Shown: positions 10,681 through 19,715, counted from the stretch's first letter. The stretch: DNA of 64,000 bases from Methylocystis sp. MJC1 (GCF_026427715.1 NZ_CP107558.1:2717001-2781000); one strand, 5' to 3'. The notes: generated by a model not told the origin, from the letters alone. Program-made: numbers and translations.

Positions 10681-10840
10681 GGGCCCCCTCCCTGTCCCTT
10701 TCCCGCCGTAGGGCGTCTGCAAGACGCCCGTCTCTCCACGGGCTATGGCGGAAGAGGGGACGCTCGCGATCAACATTGTCGATGCAGGCCGCAATCTGCT
10801 CCCTCTCCCGCTTTAGCGGGGGAGGGTTGGGGAGGGGGTC
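10681..10840. repeat. family C GC-rich repeat and hairpins downstream of priA
   Basis: Directly after the priA stop is a hairpin GGGCGTCT-GCA-AGACGCCC (about 10707-10725) without a T-run. At 10799-10840 lies a second motif, CCCTCTCCCGC-TTTA-GCGGGGGAGGG followed by TTGGGGAGGGGGT, whose close copy occurs at 29500-29541. These look like REP-type elements. One of them may terminate or stabilise the priA message. Confidence 0.65.
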
Positions 10841-10931
10841 AGCCGTTGAAACTACGTACCCCGGCGACAGATAGCACTGACCGCAAAGCGCCTATGAGCG
10901 CTTTGCTCTTTCCTGCATGGAAGGACAAGAG

Positions 10932-11237
10932 ATGAAGATCAAGTCAGTCTTCTTCGCAACGCTCGTGGCGGGCGGCGTCGTCGCCGCCGCGCCGCTTGCG
11001 TCCGCTATGACTCTGGCGCCGCTAAAGGCCCCAGGCGTCGCTCCGCAAACTGTGCACTCAGTCATGATCTGCGAGCACGGCCGCTGCTTCTGGACCCGCA
11101 ATCACTGGGGTTACGGCGGCGGCGATCATTGGGGTTACGGCGGCGGATGGCGCGGCGATCGTTGGGGTTATGGCGGCGGATGGCGCCGTGATCACTGGCG
11201 CGATCGCGACTACGACGGGGATCGCGATTGGCGTTGA
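10932..11237 (+). CDS. small secreted Gly/Trp/Tyr-rich protein
   Basis: Function unknown. 101 residues from the ATG at 10932, chosen because AAGGACAAGAG lies just upstream; an ATG at 10917 is also in frame. A signal peptide with hydrophobic core (about residues 4-24) ends near ASA. The mature part has ICEHGRCFW (Cys 47 and 52), then near-perfect repeats of HWGYGGGW-type units, then an Arg/Asp-rich tail. The next gene (11465) has the same plan: signal peptide, IC-x-C-W motif, His/Arg/Asp-rich tail, so the two are paralogues or share a fold. It ends just before a strong terminator. Confidence 0.75.
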   Translation: MKIKSVFFATLVAGGVVAAAPLASAMTLAPLKAPGVAPQTVHSVMICEHGRCFWTRNHWGYGGGDHWGYGGGWRGDRWGYGGGWRRDHWRDRDYDGDRDWR

Positions 11238-11261
11238 GCGCGGACGATGCGCATGAAACAT

Positions 11262-11294
11262 GGCTCGCGGCGCAACCGCGAGCCTTTTTATTTT
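11262..11294 (+). terminator. rho-independent terminator
   Basis: Stem GGCTCGCGG / CCGCGAGCC (9 bp, 5-base loop) followed by TTTTTATTTT, 25 bases after the stop of the preceding secreted-protein gene. Confidence 0.9.
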
Positions 11295-11464
11295 GGATCG
11301 CGCGCCTCCCGCCGCACAACTCGCGCAACTGTGAAGCGAGCCTGAAGGTTCGCGGTCTCCCGCGTCTCCATCTTGCGTTGAAAGCGCGGAAGCGCGCGAC
11401 AGATAGAAGGCGCCTCTTCGAATGAAGAGGAAATAGCCTGCCTTCAGCAGGAAAGGACAAACCG

Positions 11465-11968
11465 ATGCCGAAGACGCTTCTCTTGCTCGCTTCCGTAGCC
11501 GCCGGCGCCGTCGCCCTTGGCGCGCCAGTCTCCAAGGCCATGCCGCTTGCGAGCCCCGGCCAGGACAGCGGCGTTGTGCAAGCGCATGGCGTTCGCATCT
11601 GCGACGACGACGGCGATTGCTGGTGGTCCTACCGCCACCATCGCGGCGGTTATTGGGACGAAGACCGAGATCATGGGCGATATGGCTATCGCCACCATGA
11701 CGAGGATTATGATCACGGGCATCGCTACCGTCGCGACTATGATCGCGATGAATATGAAGAGCGGGGCGAATATCGCGATCATGGACGCTACGGCCGGGGC
11801 GACCATGAACGCGGCGAGATGGAGCGCGACAAATATCGCGAGCGCCAGGGCATGGAGAAGGGTCGCGAACGTGAGCAAAGCGCGCGCGAGGAATCCAAAG
11901 AGCAAGGCAAGGAATATCGCTCCGAGCAAGGGATGAAGGAGCGCGGCGGACAGTCGAAGAAGGACTGA
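11465..11968 (+). CDS. secreted charged repeat-rich protein with ICxxxxxCWW motif
   Basis: Function unknown. 167 residues; AGGAAAGGACAAACCG precedes the ATG. A signal peptide covers about residues 1-25 (cleavage near SKA-MP). The motif ICDDDGDCWW (Cys 46 and 52) matches the ICEHGRCFW motif of the upstream secreted protein. The remainder is extremely polar: Tyr/Asp/His/Arg repeats (about 55-105), then a Glu/Arg/Lys-rich stretch (105-167) that is probably disordered or helical. Likely exported to the periplasm. Metal binding by the His/Asp region is possible but only a guess. Confidence 0.75.
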   Translation: MPKTLLLLASVAAGAVALGAPVSKAMPLASPGQDSGVVQAHGVRICDDDGDCWWSYRHHRGGYWDEDRDHGRYGYRHHDEDYDHGHRYRRDYDRDEYEERGEYRDHGRYGRGDHERGEMERDKYRERQGMEKGREREQSAREESKEQGKEYRSEQGMKERGGQSKKD

Positions 11969-11976
11969 GGCTGCTT

Positions 11977-12105
11977 CCGCTCGAACAGCTGGCATTGGCG
12001 CCTGTCATTCCCGGCGGGATGAAAGCCCGACCGGGAATCCAAAACAAGCAAACGCCAATGTGGCTCTGGATTCCCGATCGCCCGCTGCGCGAGCGTCGGG
12101 ATGAC
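11977..12105. repeat. family B palindromic repeat, copy B1
   Basis: A leader of about 25 bases (CGAACAGCTGGCATTGGCG) is followed by TGTCATTCCCGGCGGG, GAAAGCCCGACCGGGAATCC, a short spacer, and the right half CTGGATTCCCGATCGC...GAGCGTCGGGATGAC. Related copies lie at 32166, 34622, 39571 (inverted) and about 40580. Confidence 0.85.
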
Positions 12106-12124
12106 AACCGGCGCCAGCGTGAAA

Positions 12125-13210
12125 TCACGCGCCGCCGACGACGCGCGCGACGACCTTCGCGGTGTAATCGACCATCGGCACGATGCGCGCGTAATTCAGG
12201 CGCGTCGGGCCGATGACGCCGAGCGCGCCGATGATGCGTCGCTCGCTGTCGCGCAAAGGCGCTGCGATCATCGACGAGCCGGAGAGCGAAAAGAGCTTGT
12301 TCTCGGAGCCGATGAAAATACGCACGCCCTCGCCTTCCTCTGCGCGCTCCAAGAGATCGATTACGCCGGTCTTGGTTTCGAGATCGGCGAAAAGCAGGCG
12401 CACGCGCTCGAGATCGGCGGCGGCGGTCAAATCTTCGAGAAGATGCGCCTGGCCGCGCACGATGAGTTGACGATTCTCGCTCGGCGCCCCGCCCCAGCTG
12501 GCAAGCCCCGCCTGAACGAGCCGTGCCGTCAATTCGTCGAGTTCCATCTGCGCTGCGCGGCGCGAAGCTTCTATGCCTTCGCGCGCCTCTGCCAACGTGC
12601 GGCCGATAATGCGCGCATTCAGATAATTTGCAGCTTCGATCAGAGAGGAAGCCGGAAGGTCGCGCGAGACGGGGATAACGCGATTTTCGACCGTCCCATC
12701 GTCGGCGACGAGGATCGCGAGCGCGCGCTCCGGCTCCAGCCGCACGAAATCGATCTGCTTGAGCCGCACATTCTCCTTGCTCGCGACGACGACTCCGGCG
12801 ACGCGCGTCAGGCCAGAAAGCAGGCCCGTGGCCTCCGCCAGCACGCCTTCGAGATCGTGATCCTTGGAGGCGGCCTCGACCTCCGCCGCGATGCGCGCGC
12901 GCTCGGCGTCCTCGATATCGCCGATCTGCAAGAGCGAATCGACGAAAAAGCGCAAGCCAAGCTCTGTCGGCATGCGCCCGGCGCTGGTGTGCGGCGCATA
13001 AATAAGGCCGAGCTCCTCGAGGTCCTGCATCACATTGCGGACCGAAGCCGGCGACAAGGTCATCGGCAGAAGGCGCGATATTTGCCGCGAACCGACAGGC
13101 TCGCCCGTCGTCAGATAGCTGTCGACGAGCTGCCGAAAAATTTCCCGCGAACGGTCGGTCAGCAACGACAGGCCAGATGCAGAGGGAACAAGCGGCGACG
13201 GTCGGATCAT
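12125..13210 (-). CDS. hrcA: heat-inducible transcription repressor HrcA
   Basis: Repressor of class I heat-shock genes (groE/dnaK type), binding CIRCE operators. About 361 residues from the ATG at 13210; an ATG at 13252 lies inside the terminator of the neighbouring gene and is less likely. The N-terminal winged helix is seen in [32 protein letters not shown] and the family signature [17 protein letters not shown] follows. A GAF-like central domain and the C-terminal segment [20 protein letters not shown] complete the protein. No CIRCE element is visible nearby and grpE is not adjacent in this window. Confidence 0.95.
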   Translation of the reverse strand: MIRPSPLVPSASGLSLLTDRSREIFRQLVDSYLTTGEPVGSRQISRLLPMTLSPASVRNVMQDLEELGLIYAPHTSAGRMPTELGLRFFVDSLLQIGDIEDAERARIAAEVEAASKDHDLEGVLAEATGLLSGLTRVAGVVVASKENVRLKQIDFVRLEPERALAILVADDGTVENRVIPVSRDLPASSLIEAANYLNARIIGRTLAEAREGIEASRRAAQMELDELTARLVQAGLASWGGAPSENRQLIVRGQAHLLEDLTAAADLERVRLLFADLETKTGVIDLLERAEEGEGVRIFIGSENKLFSLSGSSMIAAPLRDSERRIIGALGVIGPTRLNYARIVPMVDYTAKVVARVVGGA

Positions 13211-13249
13211 AGGCAGAAGAATAACCCATCGCCGCGCCGCGTCGAGAAA

Positions 13250-13278
13250 CAAAAAAGCCCGACCGCTTAGGCCGGGCT
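13250..13278 (-). terminator. rho-independent terminator of the outer membrane protein gene
   Basis: Read on the minus strand, AGCCCGGCC-TAAGC-GGTCGGGCT forms a stem (one internal mismatch) followed by six T residues (13256-13251). It lies 26 bases after the outer membrane protein stop and just ahead of hrcA. Confidence 0.88.
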
Positions 13279-13303
13279 CTTCACTAGATACCGTCGAGTG
13301 GGG

Positions 13304-14092
13304 TCAAATCCCCAAATCGGGCATGCCGATCAGGGCGCCCAGGTTCTTGACGCGGTAATTGACGCCGACGCGCGCGATATGCGTGTCGAAGCCATTGCCC
13401 GTGAAGGTGCGGTAGGCGTTGGGGTAACCCAAGCCCGAGCCATGCGTGCCCTGCAGGCTCGAATAGAGATATTCGGCCTTCACGCTGATCTTGTCGAACA
13501 GGGCATATTCGAAGCCCGCGCCGACCGTCCAGCCGGCCTGCCAGCTCGAAGCCGAGGTCGGGAAGAGGTAGCCGGCGACGCTGTCCACGCCGCTGGCGTG
13601 CAGTTGGCCATAAGCGAGACCGCCGGTGATATAGGGCATGAACCGACCGAAGGCATAGCCGACGCGCAGACGCTCTGCGCCGAACCAGCGCAGGCGGCTG
13701 TAGAGCTGATTGCCCCAATTCCATCCGCCGGTGACGTTGCTGCTCACATCGGCGTAGTTGAACTCGGATTCGTAGCCGAGCACGACACGGTTCGGCAGCT
13801 GCCAGTCGGCGCCGCTCTGCACGCCGACCAGATAGCCTCTCGTGCCGAGGTTGGTCGCCACATTGTTCCAGGCGACGGCCGGAGTCGGGCCGAATGCGGT
13901 GACATTGGAAAGATAGCCGGTCGTGCCGGCGCCATAGCCGCCGCTGATGCCGAGATGGTAGCCGGTCCAATCGAAGCCGATTGCCGGCGGGGGCGGCGGC
14001 GGAGCCTTATAGCTCGGCAGGTCTGCGGCGGTCGCAGCGCCAAAAGCCAGGATCGACGCGGCAGCGCCAAAAACCGCAGCCTTGAAATTCAT
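13304..14092 (-). CDS. outer membrane beta-barrel protein (Omp25/31-like porin family)
   Basis: 262 residues from the ATG at 14092. A signal peptide (MNFKAAVFGAAASILAFGAA) ends at TAA before DLPSYK. The mature start, a Pro-rich linker followed by FDWTGYHLGISGGYG, is typical of the OmpA-like eight-stranded barrel proteins of Rhizobiales. Alternating aromatic strands run through the sequence, and the C-terminal region with HIARVGVNYRV fits the last barrel strands. The family has structural and, in host-associated species, surface-antigen roles. Monocistronic with its own terminator. Confidence 0.88.
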   Translation of the reverse strand: MNFKAAVFGAAASILAFGAATAADLPSYKAPPPPPPAIGFDWTGYHLGISGGYGAGTTGYLSNVTAFGPTPAVAWNNVATNLGTRGYLVGVQSGADWQLPNRVVLGYESEFNYADVSSNVTGGWNWGNQLYSRLRWFGAERLRVGYAFGRFMPYITGGLAYGQLHASGVDSVAGYLFPTSASSWQAGWTVGAGFEYALFDKISVKAEYLYSSLQGTHGSGLGYPNAYRTFTGNGFDTHIARVGVNYRVKNLGALIGMPDLGI

Positions 14093-14268
14093 ATTTAGTC
14101 TCCAAGAGCAAGGCCGCCCGGTGGCCGGCGCAGCAACATGTCGTGAAACTAACACTGCATAGCCAATGAAGAAATTATGGGCGCCCCCCATTCGGCGAAT
14201 TTAACGGCCGCGTTGCGCCTCAGTCACACTTTTATACAATTATCTGATTTGAACTGGAAATCTTGCGA

Positions 14269-15495
14269 CTATAACGCCAGGAGCGGAGCCGCCAGCGCGC
14301 CAAGGTTACGCTGATAGGCGGCAAGCGAGAAGCGGGTCTCGTAATAAACGCGGGCGGCGCTCACGCGGCGCTGCGAATCGTTGTGCGGCGCCCCGGCGGC
14401 GGCCGAGCGCAGCGCGGTGGCGAAACCCTCCCCGGTTTCGGCAAGCGTCAAGCCGGGAAGCGAAAGGACGTCACAATCCATGCCGCGCAGGGCTTGGGGC
14501 GTCGCGATGAGCGGCAGGCCGCTCGACATGGCCTCCACCGTCTTGATCGAAAGCCCCGTCCCACTGATCGTCGGCAGGAGGACAAGCCTGGCGTTGGCGT
14601 AGACTGCGCCAGGGTCTTCGACCCGGCCGAGGAACCAGTCCTTATAAGCCGTATATTCCTCCGGCGCGCGGGCGCGCACGCCGGCGTCGACGCTGCCGGC
14701 GATCTTGACCGTCACGCCCGGCGCTTTCGGCGCGACCTCGCGCAAGAACCAGATCAGGCTTTCGACATTGGCCGTGTTGTTGCTGGAAACAATGACGATG
14801 TCCGACCCTCCGGGCCCTGTGGGCGCGGCGGGCGTCGGCGGGTAGAGCAACGCATGGCGCTTCTCAGGCAGGAGCGCGCGGAAATCCTCCGCCTCCTGCG
14901 CATTGAGATGCAGCAGGAGATCGGCGCCGCGCATCGCCGTGAGCTCTTGCGCCAGCATCGCCTCATAGGTCACGCGAGGGGCAAGCCAGGGCATGCGCTC
15001 ATTGATGAGAGCGAACTGCCGCGCCTGCAGATCATGCGTATCCAGCAAGATCGGCGCACGCCCGCGCGCCAGCCGCCGCGCCACCGGCATCAGGAAAAAG
15101 TGGTTGCAGTGGACGAGGTCGTAATCTTGCGCCTCGACCAGCGGCGAGAGCGCGGCGCGCTCGGCCATCCCCAATCGAATCGCCGCCTGATCGCCATGAA
15201 TATAGGGCCACAGCGTCTGCGCCAGGAACCGCGGGCCGAGCATGGCGTAGAACGGCGCGCCGCCGTAATAGCGCGGGCCAGTCTCAAGCTCGGGTGTGGC
15301 CTCAGTGAAGCTCTTCCAGATCCATTCGCGGCCGGGGACGAAACCGGGGTCGGAGCTGATGGCGATCGGCAGCGCCTCGGCGCCCATCGCCCGATAAGCC
15401 TCGATCTGTCCGAGCACGACGCGATAGGTGCCGCAGGAGTGCCAGGCCGGATGGATGAGCGCCACGCGCCGGCCGGCGAGAGAAAGCTCGCTCAT
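14269..15495 (-). CDS. GT-B fold glycosyltransferase (GT4-like)
   Basis: 408 residues; probable sugar transferase for a surface polysaccharide. The N-terminal Rossmann domain opens with RVALIHPAWHSCGTYRV; DLVHCNHFFLMPVARRL and the C-terminal GLSIKTVEAMSSGLPLIATPQALRG are the acceptor- and donor-side signatures of GT4-type enzymes (the glutamate of KTVEAMSSG is the EX7E-type position). It overlaps the upstream transferase gene by 4 bases, and the two share the N-terminal AWHSCG segment and overall layout, so they arose by tandem duplication. Substrates unknown. Confidence 0.85.
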   Translation of the reverse strand: MSELSLAGRRVALIHPAWHSCGTYRVVLGQIEAYRAMGAEALPIAISSDPGFVPGREWIWKSFTEATPELETGPRYYGGAPFYAMLGPRFLAQTLWPYIHGDQAAIRLGMAERAALSPLVEAQDYDLVHCNHFFLMPVARRLARGRAPILLDTHDLQARQFALINERMPWLAPRVTYEAMLAQELTAMRGADLLLHLNAQEAEDFRALLPEKRHALLYPPTPAAPTGPGGSDIVIVSSNNTANVESLIWFLREVAPKAPGVTVKIAGSVDAGVRARAPEEYTAYKDWFLGRVEDPGAVYANARLVLLPTISGTGLSIKTVEAMSSGLPLIATPQALRGMDCDVLSLPGLTLAETGEGFATALRSAAAGAPHNDSQRRVSAARVYYETRFSLAAYQRNLGALAAPLLAL

Positions 15496-16730
15496 AAGGG
15501 AAGGGTTTCCAACTCGGTCGCCAGCGCCCGCGCGTAGGCTTGCGGACTGAAGACCTCCTCGTAGAATTTACGCGTGGCGCTCGCCGCCGCGGGCGTTTCG
15601 CCCCGGTCGGCGCGCGCCTGCGCCTCGCGCCAGAGGCGGGCGAATTGCTCGGCGTCCTCGGCCAGACCGACATTCGAGAAAGCCGATGGATCGACCTTCA
15701 TGCCGCGAAACGCGAGCGGCGTCGCGATGAGCGGCGCGCCGCAGGAGAGCGCCTCGACCGCCTTGATGGAGAGGCCATGCCCTTCGACCGTCGGCAACAG
15801 GACGCAGCCCGCGCCGGCGTAAACCGCGCCGATATTCTCGACCCGCCCCCGAAACAGCGCGCGATGCGCCTCATAGAGCGCGGGATCGCGCTGCTTCACG
15901 CCCGCGTCGATATTGCCGTAGATCGCAACCCGGGCGCCCTCCGCGCGCGGGACGACCTCTTCGAGGAGCCAGCGGAGGCTCTTGTAATTGGCGTAATTGT
16001 CGCTCGCGACGATGATGATCTCGCCGCCCGCCGCGCGCGGAACTTCGAGCACCGCCGGGTAAATCAGCGCATGGCGCGCCTGCGGCAAAAGCGCCCGGAA
16101 GTCGCGATCTTCCTCCTCGTTGAGATGCGCGCAGAGATCGGCGCGGCGCATCCAATCGAGTTCGACCGCCAGCATCTCGTCGTAGCCGACGTAAGGCGGA
16201 ATAAAAAAGCCGCCCTGATTGCGCAGCACATATTGCCGCGCCTGAATGTCCTGAGTCTCCAGGATCACCGGAACCCGCCTGCCCCGCTTCAATCTTTTGA
16301 CGAAAGGCAGCGTGAAATAGTGGTTGGCGTGAAAGAGATCGATCGTTTCGAGATCGTCGGGGACCCGAACGCGTTTGGCGATTTCGATCAGCCATGACGC
16401 CTGATCGCCATGGATGAGGCGCCACCAGCCGTCGAGGAGCAGCCGCGAGGCGAGAGCGGCGTTCGGCGCGCCGCAGAAATAGCGTCGATCCGCCCCGATG
16501 TCGCGGGTGGCGGCAAGATATGACGGCCAGCGCCCGCCGACCGGCGGCGGCGGGGTAAGCGCGTCCATCATCGCGATGGACAGCACGCGCGCCCCAAGCG
16601 CCTTATAGGCGGCGATCTGACTGACGTTGACCTGATAGCTGCCGCAACTGTGCCAGGCGGCGTGGACGACGGCGACGGTCTTCCCGGCGAGCGGCCGCGC
16701 GGAAGGCGGCGTCTCCGAAATCTGCCCCAA
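15492..16730 (-). CDS. GT-B fold glycosyltransferase (GT4-like), paralogue of the next gene
   Basis: 412 residues. N-terminus KTVAVVHAAWHSCGSYQV; central DLFHANHYFTLPFVKRL and DTQDI-like ILETQDIQARQYVL; C-terminal GHGLSIKAVEALSCGAPLIA, the donor nucleotide-sugar signature. Same domain order as the gene at 14269, with which it overlaps by ATGA. It is transcribed divergently from the GT-A gene at 16779 with 48 bases between, so control signals for both must be compact. Probable role in capsule, O-antigen or exopolysaccharide assembly, judged from the Wzm/Wzt exporter nearby. Confidence 0.85.
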   Translation of the reverse strand: MGQISETPPSARPLAGKTVAVVHAAWHSCGSYQVNVSQIAAYKALGARVLSIAMMDALTPPPPVGGRWPSYLAATRDIGADRRYFCGAPNAALASRLLLDGWWRLIHGDQASWLIEIAKRVRVPDDLETIDLFHANHYFTLPFVKRLKRGRRVPVILETQDIQARQYVLRNQGGFFIPPYVGYDEMLAVELDWMRRADLCAHLNEEEDRDFRALLPQARHALIYPAVLEVPRAAGGEIIIVASDNYANYKSLRWLLEEVVPRAEGARVAIYGNIDAGVKQRDPALYEAHRALFRGRVENIGAVYAGAGCVLLPTVEGHGLSIKAVEALSCGAPLIATPLAFRGMKVDPSAFSNVGLAEDAEQFARLWREAQARADRGETPAAASATRKFYEEVFSPQAYARALATELETLPL

Positions 16731-16778
16731 TCGACCGCCCCCTTGCTTTTGCCCGAATTTTACAAGTACACCCCCTAT

Positions 16779-17672
16779 ATGAGCCTTCGACCTTCGAATC
16801 CACCCCTGCGCGCCCCGGAGTCAGAGACCGGCGCCGCCGCGCCCGCCAAGCGCTATGGCATCGCCATTGTCGGCAACGACAAGATCATCGATTGGCTGCT
16901 GCCCTTCCTGGAGAGCTACCGCGACACCAATTCGTCGCTGCCGATCTATCTCATTCCCTATGACGACAATGTCGAAATGACCCGCCGCGCCGCCGATATT
17001 TACGGCGCGACCTATGTGGACGAGGAGCCGGTCGAGATCGACAAGCTCTCCCATGAGCTTTATCCGGGTTTTTTCAACAGCAACCGCCGGCGCCTGCGCA
17101 AGCTTCAGGCGCTTGCCCTGCCGCTCGACGAAGTCGCTTATGTGGATGTGGACGTCATTCTGTTTCGCGACTTCACGCCCATTTTCGGCAGGCTCGAAGC
17201 CGACAAAAGGGAATTCATCGTCGCCTCGCCGAGCTTCGAATATGTCTATAACGACAGGCGCAGCAATTATGCGTTCCTGAACGACGCGCTGCTCTTCAAC
17301 GACGGCTTCTGGGTCACGTCCAACAAATATCTCAAGCTCTCCGACTTCATCGAGACGATGAAGGAAGACGCCGAGATTTTCCACGACGTGCGCAAGCGCG
17401 GCCAGCTGTTCGCGCAGCCGCTCGTGAACTTTGTCACCCATCGCCGCGGGATCAAGATCGAGCTGCTGCCCAATGTGGTGGAAAAGGCCTCGCACGAGAG
17501 CTTCTACAAGGCACCGGGCGTGACCTTCGTGGACGGCAAGCCGGTGGATTTCGAAGGCAAGGAAATTTATTTCGCCCATTGGGCCGGCGCGGTCGCGCTG
17601 CCCGCGCGCGGCGTCTTCGATCCGGCCTGGACGCAATATTCCAAGGCCGCCTGGGCCCGGTTCAAGAAATAG
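16779..17672 (+). CDS. GT-A type glycosyltransferase-like protein
   Basis: 297 residues from the ATG at 16779; an upstream in-frame ATG (16650) lies inside the divergent gene. The start of the fold is RYGIAIVGNDKIIDWLLPFLESYR. VAYVDVDVILFRDF has the DxD metal/nucleotide-sugar motif of GT-A transferases, and LNDALLFNDGFWVTSNK is typical of GT8/DUF-type galactosyl or nucleotide-diphospho-sugar transferases. Acceptor and donor are not predictable. It belongs with the polysaccharide genes on both sides. Confidence 0.8.
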   Translation: MSLRPSNPPLRAPESETGAAAPAKRYGIAIVGNDKIIDWLLPFLESYRDTNSSLPIYLIPYDDNVEMTRRAADIYGATYVDEEPVEIDKLSHELYPGFFNSNRRRLRKLQALALPLDEVAYVDVDVILFRDFTPIFGRLEADKREFIVASPSFEYVYNDRRSNYAFLNDALLFNDGFWVTSNKYLKLSDFIETMKEDAEIFHDVRKRGQLFAQPLVNFVTHRRGIKIELLPNVVEKASHESFYKAPGVTFVDGKPVDFEGKEIYFAHWAGAVALPARGVFDPAWTQYSKAAWARFKK

Positions 17673-17704
17673 CTCTGCAGGACGACGCGCCTTGATCTTT
17701 TACC

Positions 17705-17788
17705 CGTCATTGCGAGCGACGCGAAGCAATCCAGGGGCCGCGATGTGGCTCTGGATTGCTTCGTCGCTGACGCTCCTCGCAATGACGG
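17705..17788. repeat. family A palindromic repeat, copy A2
   Basis: Same arms as A1 (CGTCATTGCGAGCGACGCGA... and ...CTCCTCGCAATGACGG) flanking CAATCCAGG and CTGGATTG; intergenic, 32 bases after a gene end and 27 before the next start. Confidence 0.9.
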
Positions 17789-17814
17789 GCATAACGCCAA
17801 AGCGGCAATAACCC

Positions 17815-18975
17815 ATGCCCCGCCTCCTCTTTTACTATCTCTTCAAGCGCGTGGGCTTCAGCGTCCTCATCGTTCAGCTCGCCTTGTCGGTTCCGGTCGT
17901 TCTTTCCTATTTGCTCTACCAATTGCCGCCGGCGGCCGTGCGCGGCGGGCTCGTCATTCCGGCGCTGGTCGGCGTCACGCCGACGGTCGCTTATATGACC
18001 TTGCCGATGGCCATCGGCGTTGGCGCCGCACTCGAATTCTCCCGCATGGCCAGCGAAGGCATGATCGCCGTGCTCTATGCGCTGCGGCTTTCCGTCTGGT
18101 CGATCTGCCGCCCGACGCTGTCGCTCGCAGCGGGCGTTGTCGTGCTCGGCTATATTCTGGCGAACATCGTCGCCCCGCATTATTCGAGCAATATGCAGGA
18201 CGTGTTGAACGTCGTGCGCAATTCGCTCAACCACCGCATGCTCGACGCGGCGCATTTCTACACATTCTCGAATGGCGTGAAGACGCTCTACATCGAGCGC
18301 TGGATCACGCCCGACATCGCCGCCAATCTGTTCATCCGGCAGATTTCCATCGAGAAGATGCAGGAAGAGACGATCACCGCGGCGCGCGCCGAATTCCGCC
18401 GGAACGAATCTGGCGTCATCGTCGCCCTCTCCAATGGCAGCATCCAGACCCGCTCGGTCACGAGCAATGAGGTGCGGATCGCCAATTTTGACGAATACGC
18501 CATGGCGCTTCCCATGCAGGGCAGCGGCTCGCTGCCCGATCGCGGCTGGAAAGGCGTCTATGAATTGTCGGCTGGAGAATTTCTCTCCAGCCTGGAGCTT
18601 GCAAAGCGGGATCATCGCCAGTTCGGCGAGTGGATGGCGGAGGCGGCGAAACGCTTCGGCGCGCCGACCCTTGCGCTGGCGCATGCCCTGCTCGCCATGG
18701 CGCTGACCCTGACCTTCGGCAACATCACAGGCCGGCGCGGCGCGGCCGGCAGCCTGCCGATCATCGCCATTCCGGCGGCGCATATCGGTTTTCTGGTGGG
18801 GCTGGAATCGCTGCTGCGCATCAGCGCCTGGTTCGCGATCCCCTTGATCGCCGCCGTGGGCGCTGAAATCGGCGTGTCGGCCTGGCTCATCGGCAGGCTG
18901 AATTATAGCCCGCACGCCAAGCGCTTCGACGTTCTCGCGCCGACGACGGCCGGCTACGCCGCGCCGGCCGCCTGA
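17815..18975 (+). CDS. LptF/LptG family permease
   Basis: 386 residues. Three hydrophobic segments lie in the first 125 residues, followed by a periplasmic beta-rich domain (about 140-270) and three further C-terminal helices; this 3+3 arrangement is that of LptF/LptG (YjgP/YjgQ) permeases, which with LptB extract lipopolysaccharide from the inner membrane. The N-terminal pattern LFYYLFKRVGFSVLIVQLAL fits. No lptG partner or lptB is adjacent, so a dedicated role with another glycolipid is possible. Its 3' end overlaps the convergent ABC ATPase gene by 22 bases. Confidence 0.78.
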   Translation: MPRLLFYYLFKRVGFSVLIVQLALSVPVVLSYLLYQLPPAAVRGGLVIPALVGVTPTVAYMTLPMAIGVGAALEFSRMASEGMIAVLYALRLSVWSICRPTLSLAAGVVVLGYILANIVAPHYSSNMQDVLNVVRNSLNHRMLDAAHFYTFSNGVKTLYIERWITPDIAANLFIRQISIEKMQEETITAARAEFRRNESGVIVALSNGSIQTRSVTSNEVRIANFDEYAMALPMQGSGSLPDRGWKGVYELSAGEFLSSLELAKRDHRQFGEWMAEAAKRFGAPTLALAHALLAMALTLTFGNITGRRGAAGSLPIIAIPAAHIGFLVGLESLLRISAWFAIPLIAAVGAEIGVSAWLIGRLNYSPHAKRFDVLAPTTAGYAAPAA

Positions 18976-19715
18976 GCTTCCTCGGCCCGCATCGCAGCGC
19001 GATAATCGGCGATGATGCGCTTGGGCTCGCCGATCTCCTTGACGACGCCCTGCTCCAGCCAAAGGATGCGATCGCAGAGGTTCTCGAGGAAATCGAGATC
19101 ATGCGAGACCATCAGGATCGTGCCGTTCCGGCTGAAGTCAGCGATATATTTCTCGCATTTGCGCTGGAAGATCTCGTCGCCGACCGACAACGCCTCGTCG
19201 ACGATGAGCACGTCCGCCTTGGCGTGGGCGCAAATCGCGAAGGCGACGCGCGCGATCATGCCCATTGAATAGGTCCGCATCGGCTGCTCGAAGAAGGGGC
19301 CGATGTCGGCGAAGGCGGCGATGTTTTCGATGCAGTCGTCGACTTCCTTGCGCGATAGGCCGAGGATCGCCGCGCCGATGCGGGCGTTCTCGCGCCCCGT
19401 CAGCAGCCCGTCGAAGCCCGAGCCCAACGCCAGGATCGGCGCGATACGGCCTTTGACCTCGAACTCGCCTTTGGTTGGCATGGTGATGCCGCAGATGATC
19501 TGCAGCAGCGTCGTCTTGCCGGCGCCGTTGCGCCCAAGAATGCCAACGCGCTCGCCCTTCTCGACCGTGAAGGTCATGTCGTGCAGAACCCACTTCTCCT
19601 TGTAGAATGTCTTCCACAGGCCAAAGAGGATCTGCTTCAACTGGTCGTTCTGATGCGCATAGAGCTGGAAGGCTTTCCCGATGCCCTTGCAGCGAATGGC
19701 CGGCTCAGATGACAT
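18954..19715 (-). CDS. polysaccharide ABC exporter ATP-binding protein (Wzt/KpsT-like)
   Basis: 253 residues. Walker A GRNGAGKTT near residue 61, signature YSMGMIARVAFAI near 148, Walker B ADVLIVDEAL near 167, and the H-loop MVSHDLD near 200. The signature (YSxGM) and Walker B (VDEALxVGD) forms are characteristic of exporters of O-antigen, capsule or teichoic acid. It lacks the long C-terminal carbohydrate-binding domain of Wzt proteins that recognise capped O-antigens, so it resembles the KpsT/RfbE class. It overlaps the permease gene by 11 bases. Confidence 0.9.
   Translation of the reverse strand: MSSEPAIRCKGIGKAFQLYAHQNDQLKQILFGLWKTFYKEKWVLHDMTFTVEKGERVGILGRNGAGKTTLLQIICGITMPTKGEFEVKGRIAPILALGSGFDGLLTGRENARIGAAILGLSRKEVDDCIENIAAFADIGPFFEQPMRTYSMGMIARVAFAICAHAKADVLIVDEALSVGDEIFQRKCEKYIADFSRNGTILMVSHDLDFLENLCDRILWLEQGVVKEIGEPKRIIADYRAAMRAEEAQAAGAA

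Noticed and set aside
9355..10794. 479-codon minus-strand frame opposite priA
   Set aside because: Antisense of a certain priA; composition is Arg/Ala-rich and no ribosome binding site or motif is seen.
11058..13229. 723-codon open frame on the minus strand and a 389-codon plus-strand frame (12101-13270) over hrcA and the secreted-protein genes
   Set aside because: Both are Arg/Ala-rich out-of-frame shadows of hrcA and the secreted proteins, typical for high-GC DNA, with no recognisable domain.
12125..13303. CIRCE operator or heat-shock promoter near hrcA
   Set aside because: No TTAGCACTC-N9-GAGTGCTAA-like sequence could be found around the gene.
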